From the NCBI RefSeq assembly GCF_001866655.1, contig NZ_MLYR01000027.1, positions 1 through 64,000 of the forward strand: DNA of 64,000 nucleotides, in the 5' to 3' direction. The position numbers and the translations under genes are program-made. Below the pieces are notes generated by a model that saw only the letters and a list, made by a program, of their open reading frames with translations, had not been told where the DNA came from and did no database searches. Source of the stretch: Bacillus sp. MUM 116 (lineage in GTDB: Bacteria; Bacillota; Bacilli; Bacillales; Cytobacillaceae). Of this stretch, positions 52,509 through 61,993 are shown one piece after another (the first letter of the stretch is position 1; every line of letters starts with the position of its first letter).

Positions 52509-53846
52509 ATGATTTCGCTTGGAGGAATCATTGGGGCCGGACTATTTATTGGAAGTGGATCCTTAATTAATATGGCAGGACCGGCTTCTATCCTCTCATA
52601 TGCAATAGCAGGGCTACTTGTGATTTTGGTTATGCGTATGCTGGGAGAAATGTCCATCGTCAATCCATCCAGTGGTTCTTTTTCCACATATGCCCGGGAA
52701 GCACTAGGCCCGTGGGCTGGCTACACAATCGGATGGCTATACTGGTTTTTCTGGGTAATTGTCATTGCAGTGGAATCAATCGGTGGTGCAAATATTATTC
52801 AGTATTGGTATCCATCTTTGCCTTCTTGGTTGCTTAGCCTTATTCTTACCTTTTTATTAACTCTTACTAATGTGTATTCTGTTAAATCATTTGGTGAATT
52901 CGAGTACTGGTTCTCTCTTATCAAAGTAGTAAGTATTGTGCTGTTTTTGTTGCTCGGAGGAGCAATTATTTTCGGATTCATGCCTGGGATCGATTCGCCT
53001 GGGACTTCAAATCTTCTTCATCGCGGAGGGTTCTTCCCCAATGGAATCAGTTCTATTTTTTTAGGATTGACTCTCGTCATGTTCTCTTTTATGGGGAGTG
53101 AGATTGTAGCAACCGCTGCAGGAGAAACACCAAATCCTGCAAAAGCCATTACTGTTGCAACAAACAGTGTTATTTACCGGATCCTGATTTTTTATCTAGG
53201 CTCAATTTTAGTGTTGGTCACAATTCTCCCTTGGGATTCTCATACTCTGCTAAAAAATCCTTTTGTTTCCGTACTTGAAATGATTAAAATACCAGCCGCT
53301 GCTCAGATCATGAATTTTATCATTTTTACAGCTGTACTTTCTTGCTTGAATTCCGGAATTTACACAAGCTCCCGGATGTTGTTTGCGATGGCGCAAAATG
53401 GAGATGCTCCCAGAATGTTTAAAAAGATCAACAAAAAGGGCGTACCACTGCATGCAATATTGGGTTGTACCGTTGTTTCCTATATTAGCGTAGGATTTAA
53501 TTACCTTTCTCCTGATAAAATATTTCTCTTTTTAGTCAATGCTTCCGGAGGAGTAGCGCTTCTGGTTTATCTCGTGATTGCCTTCTCCCAATTGCGTATG
53601 AGAAGAAAATATGAAAAAGAAAATCCAGAAGCATTGAAAATAAAAATGTGGTTATTTCCTTATTTGACCTACGCCACCATCCTTGCAATTATCGGTCTTT
53701 TTATCGCGATGGCCTTTATTGATACACTGCGTTCGCAATTCTTTTTAACCATACTTATCGCCCTATTTGTATACGGCTCCTTTTTTGTCAGTAAGAACAA
53801 AAAATCAGCAAAGTTAGTACCGGTTGAGAAGAGAATGTCCTCATAA
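52509..53846 (+). CDS. Amino acid permease of the APC superfamily (N-terminus uncertain)
   Basis: The 445-residue (from this ATG) permease has 12 membrane helices and the AAT-family signature MISLGGIIGAGLFIGSGSLI, with MGSEIVATAAGETPNPAKAI in the middle. Upstream in the same frame the sequence reads KGLKIRHIT, the usual start of this family, but no ATG, GTG or TTG lies there; the frame opens after a stop at about 52470. The start may be a rare codon such as ATT with AAAGGA six bases before it, or the present ATG. Likely transports a neutral or proline-like amino acid for the adjoining catabolic genes. Confidence 0.82.
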   Translation: MISLGGIIGAGLFIGSGSLINMAGPASILSYAIAGLLVILVMRMLGEMSIVNPSSGSFSTYAREALGPWAGYTIGWLYWFFWVIVIAVESIGGANIIQYWYPSLPSWLLSLILTFLLTLTNVYSVKSFGEFEYWFSLIKVVSIVLFLLLGGAIIFGFMPGIDSPGTSNLLHRGGFFPNGISSIFLGLTLVMFSFMGSEIVATAAGETPNPAKAITVATNSVIYRILIFYLGSILVLVTILPWDSHTLLKNPFVSVLEMIKIPAAAQIMNFIIFTAVLSCLNSGIYTSSRMLFAMAQNGDAPRMFKKINKKGVPLHAILGCTVVSYISVGFNYLSPDKIFLFLVNASGGVALLVYLVIAFSQLRMRRKYEKENPEALKIKMWLFPYLTYATILAIIGLFIAMAFIDTLRSQFFLTILIALFVYGSFFVSKNKKSAKLVPVEKRMSS

Positions 53847-53884
53847 GACCATTTAACCCGTTAGCACTATGTTATTTAAAAAAA

Positions 53885-53922
53885 GGGGCAATCCATATAG
53901 ATTCATCTTTATGGATTGCCCC
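53885..53922 (-). terminator. topB terminator
   Basis: GGGGCAATCCATA pairs with TATGGATTGCCCC; the minus strand continues with seven T. Confidence 0.85.
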
Positions 53923-53930
53923 TAATCATC

Positions 53931-56123
53931 TTATTTATCAAACTTCAACCCTTTTAATGCTTCTGCCAGCGCATTATTCAATGGTTCTTCATCTTTATCT
54001 TGGTTTCTTAGATACTTTTGCACTGTACGTTTATCCACTTTACCTTTGGATTCTTTTTTACGGCGCGCTTCGAAAGCAGAAAGCTTTTCACGATAGCCAC
54101 ATTTACATGCAAAAATTTGGCCCTCCCCTTCGCCGCGAAGCTCCAGTTTTTTATGGCATTGCGGGCAGCGTGCATTGGTGACACGTGAGACATTTTTCCG
54201 ATGTCCACATTCGCGGTCCTGGCACACAAGCATTTTACCTTTTTTCCCGTTCACTTCAAGCATTGGTTTTCCACAGTCCGGACAGTTTTTTGTCGAGATA
54301 TTTTCGTGCTTATACTTTTTGTTACTTGCTTTAATTTCCGCAACGATTTCTTTTGTGTATTTCTTCATATCGTTGATAAAGAATTCTTTTTTCAACTTAC
54401 CATGGGCAATTTGATCAAGCTTTTGTTCCCATTCTGCTGTCAAAGTTGGTGATTTTAGCTCCTCCGGCACCAAATCCAATAATTGACGTCCTTTAGAAGT
54501 AATGTGAATATCTTTGACTCGTTTTTCGATTAAAAATGAATTAAATAGCTTATCAATAATATCCGCACGTGTGGCAACTGTACCTAATCCACCCGTTGAT
54601 TTTAACGTTTCCGCCAGTTGTTTATTTTTGGTTTCCATATACTTCGTTGGATTTTCCATAGCCGAAAGTAATGTTGCCTCATTAAAGCGTGCAGGCGGAT
54701 TTGTTTGACCTGATGTTTGAGCAATTAGCTTCACATTTAAGGTGTCGCCTTTTTCGATGCGAGGTAAAATCTGTTCCTTTATGTCATCTGCTGCATCCTC
54801 GTCGTCAAAGCGATTCTCGTATACCTCTTTCCAGCCCATCGATAAAATGGTTTTACCCCTTGCAACGAAGTTCTCTTCACCGATTTTCGCACGAAGTGTT
54901 AACTGTTCATACTCGAATGCTGGGAATAACACCGCTAAGAATCGTTTTACCACTAGGTCATAAATTTTCCTTTCTTTATCTGTGAAGGCAGAAAAGTTTA
55001 CATACCCTTCTGTTGGAATAATCGCATGGTGATCAGAAACTTTGCTGTCATCCACAAATGCTTTCGAAGCTTTGATCGGCTTGCTTAAAATCTTATTGGT
55101 TAACGGTCGATATTCTCCCAATCCGCATGCTTTCAACCGTTCTGGAAGTGTTCCTACGATATCGGAAGAAAGGTAACGTGAATCTGTACGTGGATACGTT
55201 AAGACTTTATGCTGCTCATACAATTTTTGCATAATATTTAACGTTTCCTTAGCAGAGTAACCAAATATTTTATTTGCATCACGCTGCAACTCGGTTAAAT
55301 CATAAAGACCCGGTGAAAAGGTCTTCTTCGATTTTTTCTCAATTTCTATTACAACGGCATTCCGTTTGCCCAATTTTTTCACAATTGTATCGATTTTCTC
55401 TTTATCAAAGCTGCGGCTATTCCCTTTTGCATCCTGCCATGTTAGCTTTAAATTGTCTGTTGTTTGGGCATCGATGCCATAATAGGTTTGCGCTTTGAAG
55501 TTTTTGATTTCGTCTTCCCGAGCAGCAATCATGGCAACCGTTGGGGTTTGAACACGGCCGCAGTTTAGCTGGGCATTGAATCGGGTTGTTAGTGCACGGG
55601 TGGCATTAAGACCGATATACCAGTCTGCTTCGGAACGCGCGACAGCAGAAGCATATAAATTTTCATAAGCTTTTCCCGGCTTCAAGTTGGCAAATCCATC
55701 TTTAATCGCTTTATCCGTAACAGATGAGATCCATAGTCGTTTAATCGGTTTATTGACTTTTGCTTTATCGATAATCCAACGTGCGACTAATTCACCCTCT
55801 CTACCCGCATCCGTTGCCACGATGATTTCTTTAACATCATTTCTCGTCAGTTGACTTTTAACCGCATTAAACTGTTTTCCAGTCTGCTTAATAACCGTCA
55901 ATTTCAAACGTTCCGGCAGCATCGGCAAATCTTCTAAATTCCAGGTTTTATATTTCACATCGTAATTTTCAGGGTCAGCCAGTGTGACTAAATGCCCTAA
56001 TGCCCACGTAACAATATACTTATCTCCTTCAAGAAATCCATTTCCTTTTTTATTGCAATTCAGTACACGTGCAATATCACGTGCGACCGAAGGTTTTTCA
56101 GCAATTACAACACTTTTTGCCAT
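53931..56123 (-). CDS. topB: DNA topoisomerase III
   Basis: The 730-residue type IA topoisomerase relaxes or decatenates DNA. It starts MAKSVVIAEKPSVARDIARV (Toprim domain), with TDAGREGELVARWI as the acidic Toprim core and YPRTDSRYL containing the active-site Tyr. The C-terminus has zinc-type Cys sets (NCPDCGKPM, CQDRECGH, CPQCHKKLE). The start at 56123 agrees with Bacillus subtilis TopB, with AAAGG upstream; the longer frame has no such support. Monocistronic. Confidence 0.95.
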   Translation of the reverse strand: MAKSVVIAEKPSVARDIARVLNCNKKGNGFLEGDKYIVTWALGHLVTLADPENYDVKYKTWNLEDLPMLPERLKLTVIKQTGKQFNAVKSQLTRNDVKEIIVATDAGREGELVARWIIDKAKVNKPIKRLWISSVTDKAIKDGFANLKPGKAYENLYASAVARSEADWYIGLNATRALTTRFNAQLNCGRVQTPTVAMIAAREDEIKNFKAQTYYGIDAQTTDNLKLTWQDAKGNSRSFDKEKIDTIVKKLGKRNAVVIEIEKKSKKTFSPGLYDLTELQRDANKIFGYSAKETLNIMQKLYEQHKVLTYPRTDSRYLSSDIVGTLPERLKACGLGEYRPLTNKILSKPIKASKAFVDDSKVSDHHAIIPTEGYVNFSAFTDKERKIYDLVVKRFLAVLFPAFEYEQLTLRAKIGEENFVARGKTILSMGWKEVYENRFDDEDAADDIKEQILPRIEKGDTLNVKLIAQTSGQTNPPARFNEATLLSAMENPTKYMETKNKQLAETLKSTGGLGTVATRADIIDKLFNSFLIEKRVKDIHITSKGRQLLDLVPEELKSPTLTAEWEQKLDQIAHGKLKKEFFINDMKKYTKEIVAEIKASNKKYKHENISTKNCPDCGKPMLEVNGKKGKMLVCQDRECGHRKNVSRVTNARCPQCHKKLELRGEGEGQIFACKCGYREKLSAFEARRKKESKGKVDKRTVQKYLRNQDKDEEPLNNALAEALKGLKFDK

Positions 56124-56280
56124 TTTAAAAAACATCCTTTCGAATTTCACGTAAGTTAACTATAGCATACGTTACGATTGGAATCAGGTATTCCGAAGAT
56201 TCCCATATAATAAGGTATTGAAACTTCTTCCAGTTTGAAGGTATGATGTAATGGCTTAAATGAAAGAATGGAGATTTTTT

Positions 56281-57564
56281 ATGAGAATTCGAGATTGGGA
56301 TCGAAATTTAAAGGTCCGTTTATTTGCTGAAGCGATGATGAATATTACCTTCTGGATGTTCTTTCCGTTTTTAACCATATACTTTGCAGATGAATTTGGA
56401 AAAAACAAAGCCGGAATTTTATTGGTTTTTTCTCAGGTGTTCTCGGTGCTGGCCAATTTGATGGGAGGCTATTGTGCAGACCGTTTTGGCAGAAAACGAA
56501 TGATGGTTCTTTCCGCAATTGGTCAAGGTCTTTCTTTTATCACATTTGGAGCTGCCAGCTCACCGTGGCTTGATTCTGCATGGATTGGCTTTATCTCCTT
56601 TGCGATTGCCGGTGTATTCGGTGCTTTCTATTGGCCCGCAAGCCAGGCAATGGTAGCTGATGTCGTAGCAGAGAAAGACCGGGGGAATGTGTTTGCGATT
56701 TTTTATACTTCGATTAATATCGCCGTCGTTATTGGACCTATCTTAGGTGCAATTTTTTATGTAAATTATCGCTTTCAACTTTTACTTGTGGCCGGTATTG
56801 TCTGTATTATGCTAGGGTTAATTCTGGCAAAATGGACCCGGGAAACTGCGCCATTAAGAAAATCAACTTCCATTGATGTGGATGGGAAATGGTATTACTT
56901 TTTACAAAACCAGCTTCGCGACTATTCACTAATTATAAAAGATAGAACCTTTCTACTGTTTATTCTTGCAGGCGTACTGGCCGGGCAAACCTTTATGCAG
57001 TTGGATTTATTAATTCCCGTTTATATGAAAGATGTCATCAAAAATCAAAGCCTGTTCTCGTTTGGCAGCTGGTCCTTTTCTATTGAAGGAGAGCAGGCAT
57101 TTGGGGTTGTTTTAGCGGAAAACGGGCTCCTTGTCGCATTATTGACCGTTTCCGTCACAAAATGGATGAGCAAATACAAAGAACGGAATGTATTTATATT
57201 TTCTTCTATTATGTATGCCATTGCGATTTTGCTCTTTAGTGGAACGCAGTGGATATGGGGATTTATATTTGCAATGGCAATTTTCACATTTGGTGAATTA
57301 ATGGGAGCCGGACTTCAGCAAAGCTTTGTTTCTAAGCTTGCACCAGAACATATGAGGGGACAATATTTTGCTGCTGCCAGTTTACGGTTTACGATTAGCC
57401 GAACGATCGCCCCTATTTTTATCCCGATGACCGTTTGGATTGGGTATCACTGGACCTTTTTCTTCCTTTCGATTGTGGCTATAATTAGTGCAGGTTTCTA
57501 TTGGCTGATGTTTTATTTTTTTGAAAAACAAACACCCCCAAAAAGTTCAAAAAACTTTCTATAA
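56281..57564 (+). CDS. MFS multidrug-type transporter
   Basis: The 427-residue protein has 12 membrane helices and the MFS loop GGYCADRFGRKRMMVLSAIG after helix 2. The first half contains AGVFGAFYWPASQAMVADVV, frequent in MdtH/YdgK-type exporters. The start at 56281 is preceded by GGAG seven bases upstream. It is divergent from topB. Substrate unknown; drug efflux is the usual annotation. Bacillus genomes carry several paralogues. Confidence 0.85.
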   Translation: MRIRDWDRNLKVRLFAEAMMNITFWMFFPFLTIYFADEFGKNKAGILLVFSQVFSVLANLMGGYCADRFGRKRMMVLSAIGQGLSFITFGAASSPWLDSAWIGFISFAIAGVFGAFYWPASQAMVADVVAEKDRGNVFAIFYTSINIAVVIGPILGAIFYVNYRFQLLLVAGIVCIMLGLILAKWTRETAPLRKSTSIDVDGKWYYFLQNQLRDYSLIIKDRTFLLFILAGVLAGQTFMQLDLLIPVYMKDVIKNQSLFSFGSWSFSIEGEQAFGVVLAENGLLVALLTVSVTKWMSKYKERNVFIFSSIMYAIAILLFSGTQWIWGFIFAMAIFTFGELMGAGLQQSFVSKLAPEHMRGQYFAAASLRFTISRTIAPIFIPMTVWIGYHWTFFFLSIVAIISAGFYWLMFYFFEKQTPPKSSKNFL

Positions 57565-57578
57565 ATTGTACTAAAATG

Positions 57579-57607
57579 TTCACGTTTTCCTCTTTTACTA
57601 TTATAAT
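57579..57607 (+). promoter_or_regulatory. Promoter of the 38-residue membrane peptide gene
   Basis: TTCACG (57579-57584) and TATAAT (57602-57607) are 17 bases apart, directly before the short gene. Confidence 0.6.
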
Positions 57608-57648
57608 TAACTTGTAAAGGTTTTCTAATATTAAAGGCGGTGGAATGA

Positions 57649-57765
57649 ATGGATGGGTCACAATTTTTGTCTCCAACATCAATTTCAGGCATTATTACTT
57701 TTCTAGTTCTATTTTCCGCAGGGGTTTATTTTAATATAAAAGTATATGGTTCTAAATTGCAGTAA
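57649..57765 (+). CDS. Small single-helix membrane peptide (38 residues)
   Basis: A 38-codon gene starts MDGSQFLSPTSISGIITFLV, with one membrane helix (residues about 12-29) and a short tail ending KVYGSKLQ. GGTGG lies five bases before the ATG. Its own promoter is upstream and a perfect terminator overlaps the stop, so it looks like an independent transcription unit. The family is not recognised; small helices of this kind often modulate membrane proteins or act as toxins. Confidence 0.65.
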   Translation: MDGSQFLSPTSISGIITFLVLFSAGVYFNIKVYGSKLQ

Positions 57766-57793
57766 AGATGAAAAGATCTTTACTGTTTTTTTA
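57760..57793 (+). terminator. Terminator overlapping the small peptide stop
   Basis: CAGTAAAGAT and ATCTTTACTG around a GAAAAG loop, then seven T. The stem contains the stop codon. Confidence 0.85.
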
Positions 57794-57883
57794 TGCCTTC
57801 GTCTAAAAATGGCTGCTAGTTTCTTTTTCCAATTAAAAAAGCTACAATAGACATGAAGATTCTGGTAAAGGAGAATACATAAA

Positions 57884-59116
57884 ATGAGTGAATTTCAGAA
57901 GAACCTTGAAAAATATGCTGATCTTGCTGTTAAAGTGGGCGTAAATGTCCAAAAGGGACAAACATTAGTCGTGAATGCTTCCTTGGATTCGGCTGAGTTT
58001 GTTCGACTGGTCGTAAAAAAGGCATATGAAGTTGGAGCATTCAATGTAGTCGTCAATTGGGCAGATGACTTCGTTTCCCGTACAAAATACGATTTGGCGC
58101 CGGATGAGGCTTTTCAAGAATATCCTGCATGGCGTGCGAAAGAGACAGAGGAACTTGCCAATAAAGGCGCGGCTTTCATGTCTGTTATTTCTTCTAGCCC
58201 AGACCTTTTAAAAGGAGTCAATCCTGAACGAATCTCCAATTTCCAAAAAGCTGCCGGTACTGCATTAGCAAAATACCGTCAAGCAATTCAATCTGATAAA
58301 GTCAGCTGGTCGGTTGTAGCCGCTGCATCCCCAGCCTGGGCTGCAAAAGTATTCCCGGATGTTCCAAGCGAACAGCAGGTGGAACAACTATGGGATGCGA
58401 TTTTTAAAGCAACACGTGCTGATGTTGAAAATCCTGTGGACGCATGGAAAAAACATGATGAAAACCTTCACGAAAAGGTTCATTATTTAAATGAAAAGAA
58501 CTATCAAAAGCTTCATTATAAAGCTCCTGGAACTGATTTAACCATTGAACTTCCAAAGAACCATCTTTGGGTTGGTGCTGGAAGTATCAATGAAAAAGGC
58601 CATGAGTTTATGGCCAACATGCCGACGGAAGAAGTTTTCACCGTTCCGCTTAAATCAGGCGTAAATGGAACAGTAGCTAGCACGAAACCACTTAGCTACG
58701 GCGGCAATATTATTGACCGTTTTTCGATTACATTTGAAAACGGTAAAATTGTTGGGGTAAAAGCGGAGGAAGGTGAAGAAATTCTGAAGCGATTAGTTGA
58801 TACTGATGAAGGCTCGCACTATCTTGGTGAAGTTGCTCTGGTTCCATTTGATTCTCCGATTTCACAGTCCAATATTCTTTTCTTTAATACTTTGTTTGAT
58901 GAAAATGCATCAAACCATTTAGCCATCGGCAGTGCCTATGCGTTCTGTATTGAGGGCGGAAAGAAAATGTCTGCTGAAGAATTAGCAGACAATGGGCTGA
59001 ACCAAAGTATTACCCATGTTGATTTCATGATTGGATCGGCGGAAATGGATATCGACGGTATTACGGCAGATGGAAAAGCAGAGCCGGTATTCCGCGGGGG
59101 TAATTGGGCGTTCTAA
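57884..59116 (+). CDS. M29-family leucyl aminopeptidase (AmpS type)
   Basis: The 410-residue metallo-aminopeptidase has the M29 pattern: TDLTIELPKNHLWVGAGSIN, MANMPTEEVFTVPLK (metal Glu in PTEEVF), YLGEVALVPFDSPIS (second Glu), SNHLAIGSAYAFC (metal His) and HVDFMIGSAEMDIDG (metal His and Asp). These bind the two-metal site that removes N-terminal residues from peptides in the cytoplasm. Length is standard. AAAGGAG precedes the ATG. Terminator follows. Confidence 0.93.
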   Translation: MSEFQKNLEKYADLAVKVGVNVQKGQTLVVNASLDSAEFVRLVVKKAYEVGAFNVVVNWADDFVSRTKYDLAPDEAFQEYPAWRAKETEELANKGAAFMSVISSSPDLLKGVNPERISNFQKAAGTALAKYRQAIQSDKVSWSVVAAASPAWAAKVFPDVPSEQQVEQLWDAIFKATRADVENPVDAWKKHDENLHEKVHYLNEKNYQKLHYKAPGTDLTIELPKNHLWVGAGSINEKGHEFMANMPTEEVFTVPLKSGVNGTVASTKPLSYGGNIIDRFSITFENGKIVGVKAEEGEEILKRLVDTDEGSHYLGEVALVPFDSPISQSNILFFNTLFDENASNHLAIGSAYAFCIEGGKKMSAEELADNGLNQSITHVDFMIGSAEMDIDGITADGKAEPVFRGGNWAF

Positions 59117-59127
59117 TCAAAAAAAAG

Positions 59128-59171
59128 AAAAGGAAGACTCAAAATCTAACTACTTTTGAGTCTTCCTTTTT
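59128..59171 (+). terminator. Terminator of the aminopeptidase gene
   Basis: AAAAGGAAGACTCAAAA and TTTTGAGTCTTCCTTTTT form a long stem with a T run. Also usable for the convergent SDR gene. Confidence 0.85.
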
Positions 59172-59209
59172 ATACGTTGTTCGTTACTTATCACTACTGA
59201 CAAAATTGA

Positions 59210-59962
59210 TTAAAGAGCGGTCCAGCCGCCATCAATCACTAATTCAGCACCTGTCATAAAACGTGATTCATCAGATGCTAGAAAAACTACTCCATATGCA
59301 ACATCTTCTGGTTCACCAAAGTATGGAAGCTGTGTAAATGTTTTATAGTAAGGTAAAGCTCCGCCTTCTTCCATTGTTGGTGCCGTCATCGGCGTTACGA
59401 TGATACCAGGATGTAAGGAATTTACGCGAATTTTATCTTTCCCATATTCAACAGCAGCCGATTTTGATAACACGCGAAGCGCTCCTTTAGCAGCTGTATA
59501 CGGGCTTGTACCTGCCATACCAACAATACCTCCGATAGAAGAAATATTGACGATCGATCCGCCACCCGCTTTTTTCATTTCAGGTATCACATATTTCATG
59601 CCAATAACGCAACCATTTAAGTTAATATCCATGACTCGATTCCATTCATCCATCTCCATGTCTGCAATGGTTTTCGGTGAAGATACGCCTGCATTATTAA
59701 CCAGAACATCTACTTTTCCATATAATTTTACCGCTTCAGCAATCACGGATTTCCATTCCTCTTCGGATGTTACATTATGTTTAATAGCAACAGCATCGCC
59801 GCCATTTTCTTTAATTTCCTGTACCACCTGGTTCAATTGCTCAATCTGAACATCTGTAGCTACAACCTTTGCTCCTTCTTTTGCAAATAGTCTTGCTTCA
59901 GAAGCACCCATTCCCATGGCAGCTCCAGTAATAATCGCTACTTTTCCGGCTAACCGACCCAT
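59210..59962 (-). CDS. SDR-family oxidoreductase
   Basis: The 250-residue short-chain dehydrogenase has the TGxxxGxG cofactor site in ITGAAMGMGASEA, NNAG (VNNAGVS) and the catalytic Ser-Tyr-Lys set (NISSIGG; YTAAKGA). The Asp after the second strand in VVATDVQI favours NAD. Such enzymes include hydroxysteroid and glucose dehydrogenases; substrate unknown. The start at 59962 has GGAGG eight bases upstream. Divergent from a TetR regulator, with a perfect palindrome between them. Confidence 0.88.
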   Translation of the reverse strand: MGRLAGKVAIITGAAMGMGASEARLFAKEGAKVVATDVQIEQLNQVVQEIKENGGDAVAIKHNVTSEEEWKSVIAEAVKLYGKVDVLVNNAGVSSPKTIADMEMDEWNRVMDINLNGCVIGMKYVIPEMKKAGGGSIVNISSIGGIVGMAGTSPYTAAKGALRVLSKSAAVEYGKDKIRVNSLHPGIIVTPMTAPTMEEGGALPYYKTFTQLPYFGEPEDVAYGVVFLASDESRFMTGAELVIDGGWTAL

Positions 59963-60040
59963 ATTGATAACCTCCAAAATTTTAATGTAATAAAACACCA
60001 AAATCATTATGATATTGCGAGCATATCTACAACTAGTTGC

Positions 60041-60063
60041 TTTATCAACATTGCGTTGATAAA
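60041..60063. promoter_or_regulatory. Perfect inverted repeat, candidate TetR operator 1
   Basis: TTTATCAAC-N5-GTTGATAAA has two perfect 9-base arms and lies 79 bases upstream of the SDR start. Probable target of the neighbouring TetR regulator. Confidence 0.65.
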
Positions 60064-60122
60064 ATAATTATAACAATCATTTAAAAAAGGGCAACCAACA
60101 CAGTTCTCAGATTCGTCGTTTT

Positions 60123-60150
60123 ATTGACACTACGTTAAATAATGTTGTCA
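60123..60150. promoter_or_regulatory. Second inverted repeat, TTGACA ... TGTCAA
   Basis: TTGACA and TGTCAA lie about 28 bases apart outer end to outer end, in the promoter region of the tetR gene. It may be an autoregulatory site or a -35 box. Confidence 0.35.
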
Positions 60151-60181
60151 AACTAGAAAAAGTAATACAGGGAGATTAAAA

Positions 60182-60796
60182 ATGTCGAAAAAAATTCAAA
60201 AAATGGACCCGCGCGTGGTAAGAACGCGTCAAATGTTAAGAGACGCGCTAGTGGAATTAATTCATGAACGAGGATATGAGAAAATTACCGTTCAAGATAT
60301 TACGAACCGCGCTACTTTAAATCGTGCCACATTTTATTTACATTATCGTGATAAACTCGATCTTCTTTGTCAAAGTTCGGATGAAATTTTAAACGACTTA
60401 ACCGAGAGTATTAACTTGTCTTTTGATCGAAAAGAAGAATTCGATTTTTTAAGTGATCAACCGCATGAAAATTTTATCCATCTTTTTGAACAAATTTCCG
60501 AAAATGGTAAATTATATAAAGTGTTTCTGACCGAAAAAAACATGCCCCACTTTACTTCCAGTATGATAGAGGTTCTCGTCGATTTTATTTCGAAAGGAAT
60601 AAACAGCGTGGAACCAAATGATAAGATGCTGACTATTCCACGGGAAATCGCTGTGCGGTACTATGCCTATGCCTTTCTGGGGGTGATTGTCTGGTGGTTA
60701 AAAATGGATATGCCTTACACGCCAAAATATATGGCAACACAGTTAATGCGTATTGCCATTAAGGGGCCATACGTTGGCAATCCATTTTTGAATTAG
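60182..60796 (+). CDS. TetR/AcrR-family regulator
   Basis: The 204-residue protein has a TetR helix-turn-helix at residues about 10-58 (RDALVELIHERGYEKITVQD, then ITNRATLNRATFYLHYRDK). The C-terminal helical part would bind an unknown ligand; it has the TetR_C_7-like shape of many Bacillus members. GGGAG precedes the ATG. Divergent from the SDR gene with palindromes in the gap. Confidence 0.9.
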   Translation: MSKKIQKMDPRVVRTRQMLRDALVELIHERGYEKITVQDITNRATLNRATFYLHYRDKLDLLCQSSDEILNDLTESINLSFDRKEEFDFLSDQPHENFIHLFEQISENGKLYKVFLTEKNMPHFTSSMIEVLVDFISKGINSVEPNDKMLTIPREIAVRYYAYAFLGVIVWWLKMDMPYTPKYMATQLMRIAIKGPYVGNPFLN

Positions 60797-60872
60797 AAGT
60801 TGTTAAACCAATAGTAAAACTTCTATACTGGAATTTGTTCTGCCCATTAATGAAATTTGGAGGTTTTTTTAT

Positions 60873-61268
60873 ATGTGGAATGAATTTAAACAATTTGCGA
60901 TGAAAGGAAACGTCATCGACCTTGCAGTCGGTGTGATTATCGGCGGGGCGTTTGGAAAAATCGTCACTTCGCTCGTATCGGATGTCATTATGCCGTTAAT
61001 TAGTTTGCTGATAGGCGGGGTTGGGTTCAATTTTTCGAAACTTCACTTTGGAGCATTAAAATACGGCTTATTCCTACAATCCGTTCTTGATTTCTTTATT
61101 ATTGCCTTTTCAATCTTCTTATTTGTTAGACTGATCAATCGCTTTAAAAAGAAAGATGAACCGGTGAAGGAAGAAGTCAAAGTAGACCGAACAGAGGAAC
61201 TTTTAGCGGAAATCCGTGACATTTTAAAAGAAGATAAAGATTTTTTTAGAAAAAATGAAACATCTTGA
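60873..61268 (+). CDS. mscL: Large-conductance mechanosensitive channel MscL
   Basis: The 131-residue protein follows MscL order: [40 protein letters not shown] in the first helix, a second helix and a charged C-terminal helix ([14 protein letters not shown]). The pentameric channel opens on hypo-osmotic stress. The start has GGAGG nine bases upstream. It precedes the BI-1 gene by 48 bases on the same strand and may share its transcript. Confidence 0.96.
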   Translation: MWNEFKQFAMKGNVIDLAVGVIIGGAFGKIVTSLVSDVIMPLISLLIGGVGFNFSKLHFGALKYGLFLQSVLDFFIIAFSIFLFVRLINRFKKKDEPVKEEVKVDRTEELLAEIRDILKEDKDFFRKNETS

Positions 61269-61316
61269 CCACTTTCTCGTATTAATTAATAAGAAACTAT
61301 TTTGAGGTGAAGAAAT

Positions 61317-61952
61317 TTGTACACACAAACATCTACTGAATTTATGCCATCTGTTTTAAGGACGTTTGCACTTTCCCTTGCTTTCGCCTTTATTGGCACA
61401 ATGGCGGGTGTATTTGTACCAGCTGGTTTATTTTTACCTTTGTCGATTCTTGAAATGGTCATGCTATTCGCTGCCTTCTTCTTTAGAAGGAAAAAGTCGA
61501 TTTCCTATTCGTTCCTTTATATTTTTACGTTTATTTCCGGGATTACCTTATATCCAATTGTTGCTCACTATCTTGCAACAACAGGGGCCAATACGGTGAT
61601 CATGGCATTTGCAACAACAACCGTAGTGTTCACAGGGATTGCTATTTATGCCACAAAGTCGAAAAGAAACTTCTCCTTTCTAGGCGGATTTCTATTAGCA
61701 GCCATATTGGCACTCGTAGCGATTTCAATTTTTAATATCTTCTGGCCGCTTAGCACAACTGGAATGCTTGCTTATTCCTTTATCGGCGTCATGGTCTTCA
61801 GCGGTTATGTTCTCTTTGACTTCAGCCGAATGAAGCATTACGGGGTAAGTGCAGAAGATGTTCCGTTAATGGCGCTAAGCCTTTACTTGGATTTTATTAA
61901 CCTATTCATCAGCATTTTAAGGATCTTCGGGATTCTTCAAAGCAAGGATTAA
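61317..61952 (+). CDS. Bax inhibitor-1/YetJ-family membrane protein
   Basis: The 211-residue protein has seven membrane helices and the BI-1 C-terminal signature: YSFIGVMVFSGYVLFDFSRM and LYLDFINLFISILRIFGIL. The two Asp residues (FDFSR and YLDF) correspond to the pH-sensing pair of Bacillus subtilis YetJ, a pH-dependent calcium leak. The start is TTG at 61317, with GAGGTG upstream. A terminator shared with the small minus-strand gene follows. Confidence 0.9.
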   Translation: MYTQTSTEFMPSVLRTFALSLAFAFIGTMAGVFVPAGLFLPLSILEMVMLFAAFFFRRKKSISYSFLYIFTFISGITLYPIVAHYLATTGANTVIMAFATTTVVFTGIAIYATKSKRNFSFLGGFLLAAILALVAISIFNIFWPLSTTGMLAYSFIGVMVFSGYVLFDFSRMKHYGVSAEDVPLMALSLYLDFINLFISILRIFGILQSKD

Positions 61953-61993
61953 AAAAAGGAGCTTGGGGTTTTAATTTCCCAAGCTCCTTTTTT
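61951..61993. terminator. Bidirectional terminator after the BI-1 gene
   Basis: AAAAAAGGAGCTTGGG and CCCAAGCTCCTTTTTT with an internal loop; T runs on both strands. It ends both the BI-1 gene and the small minus-strand gene. Confidence 0.85.
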
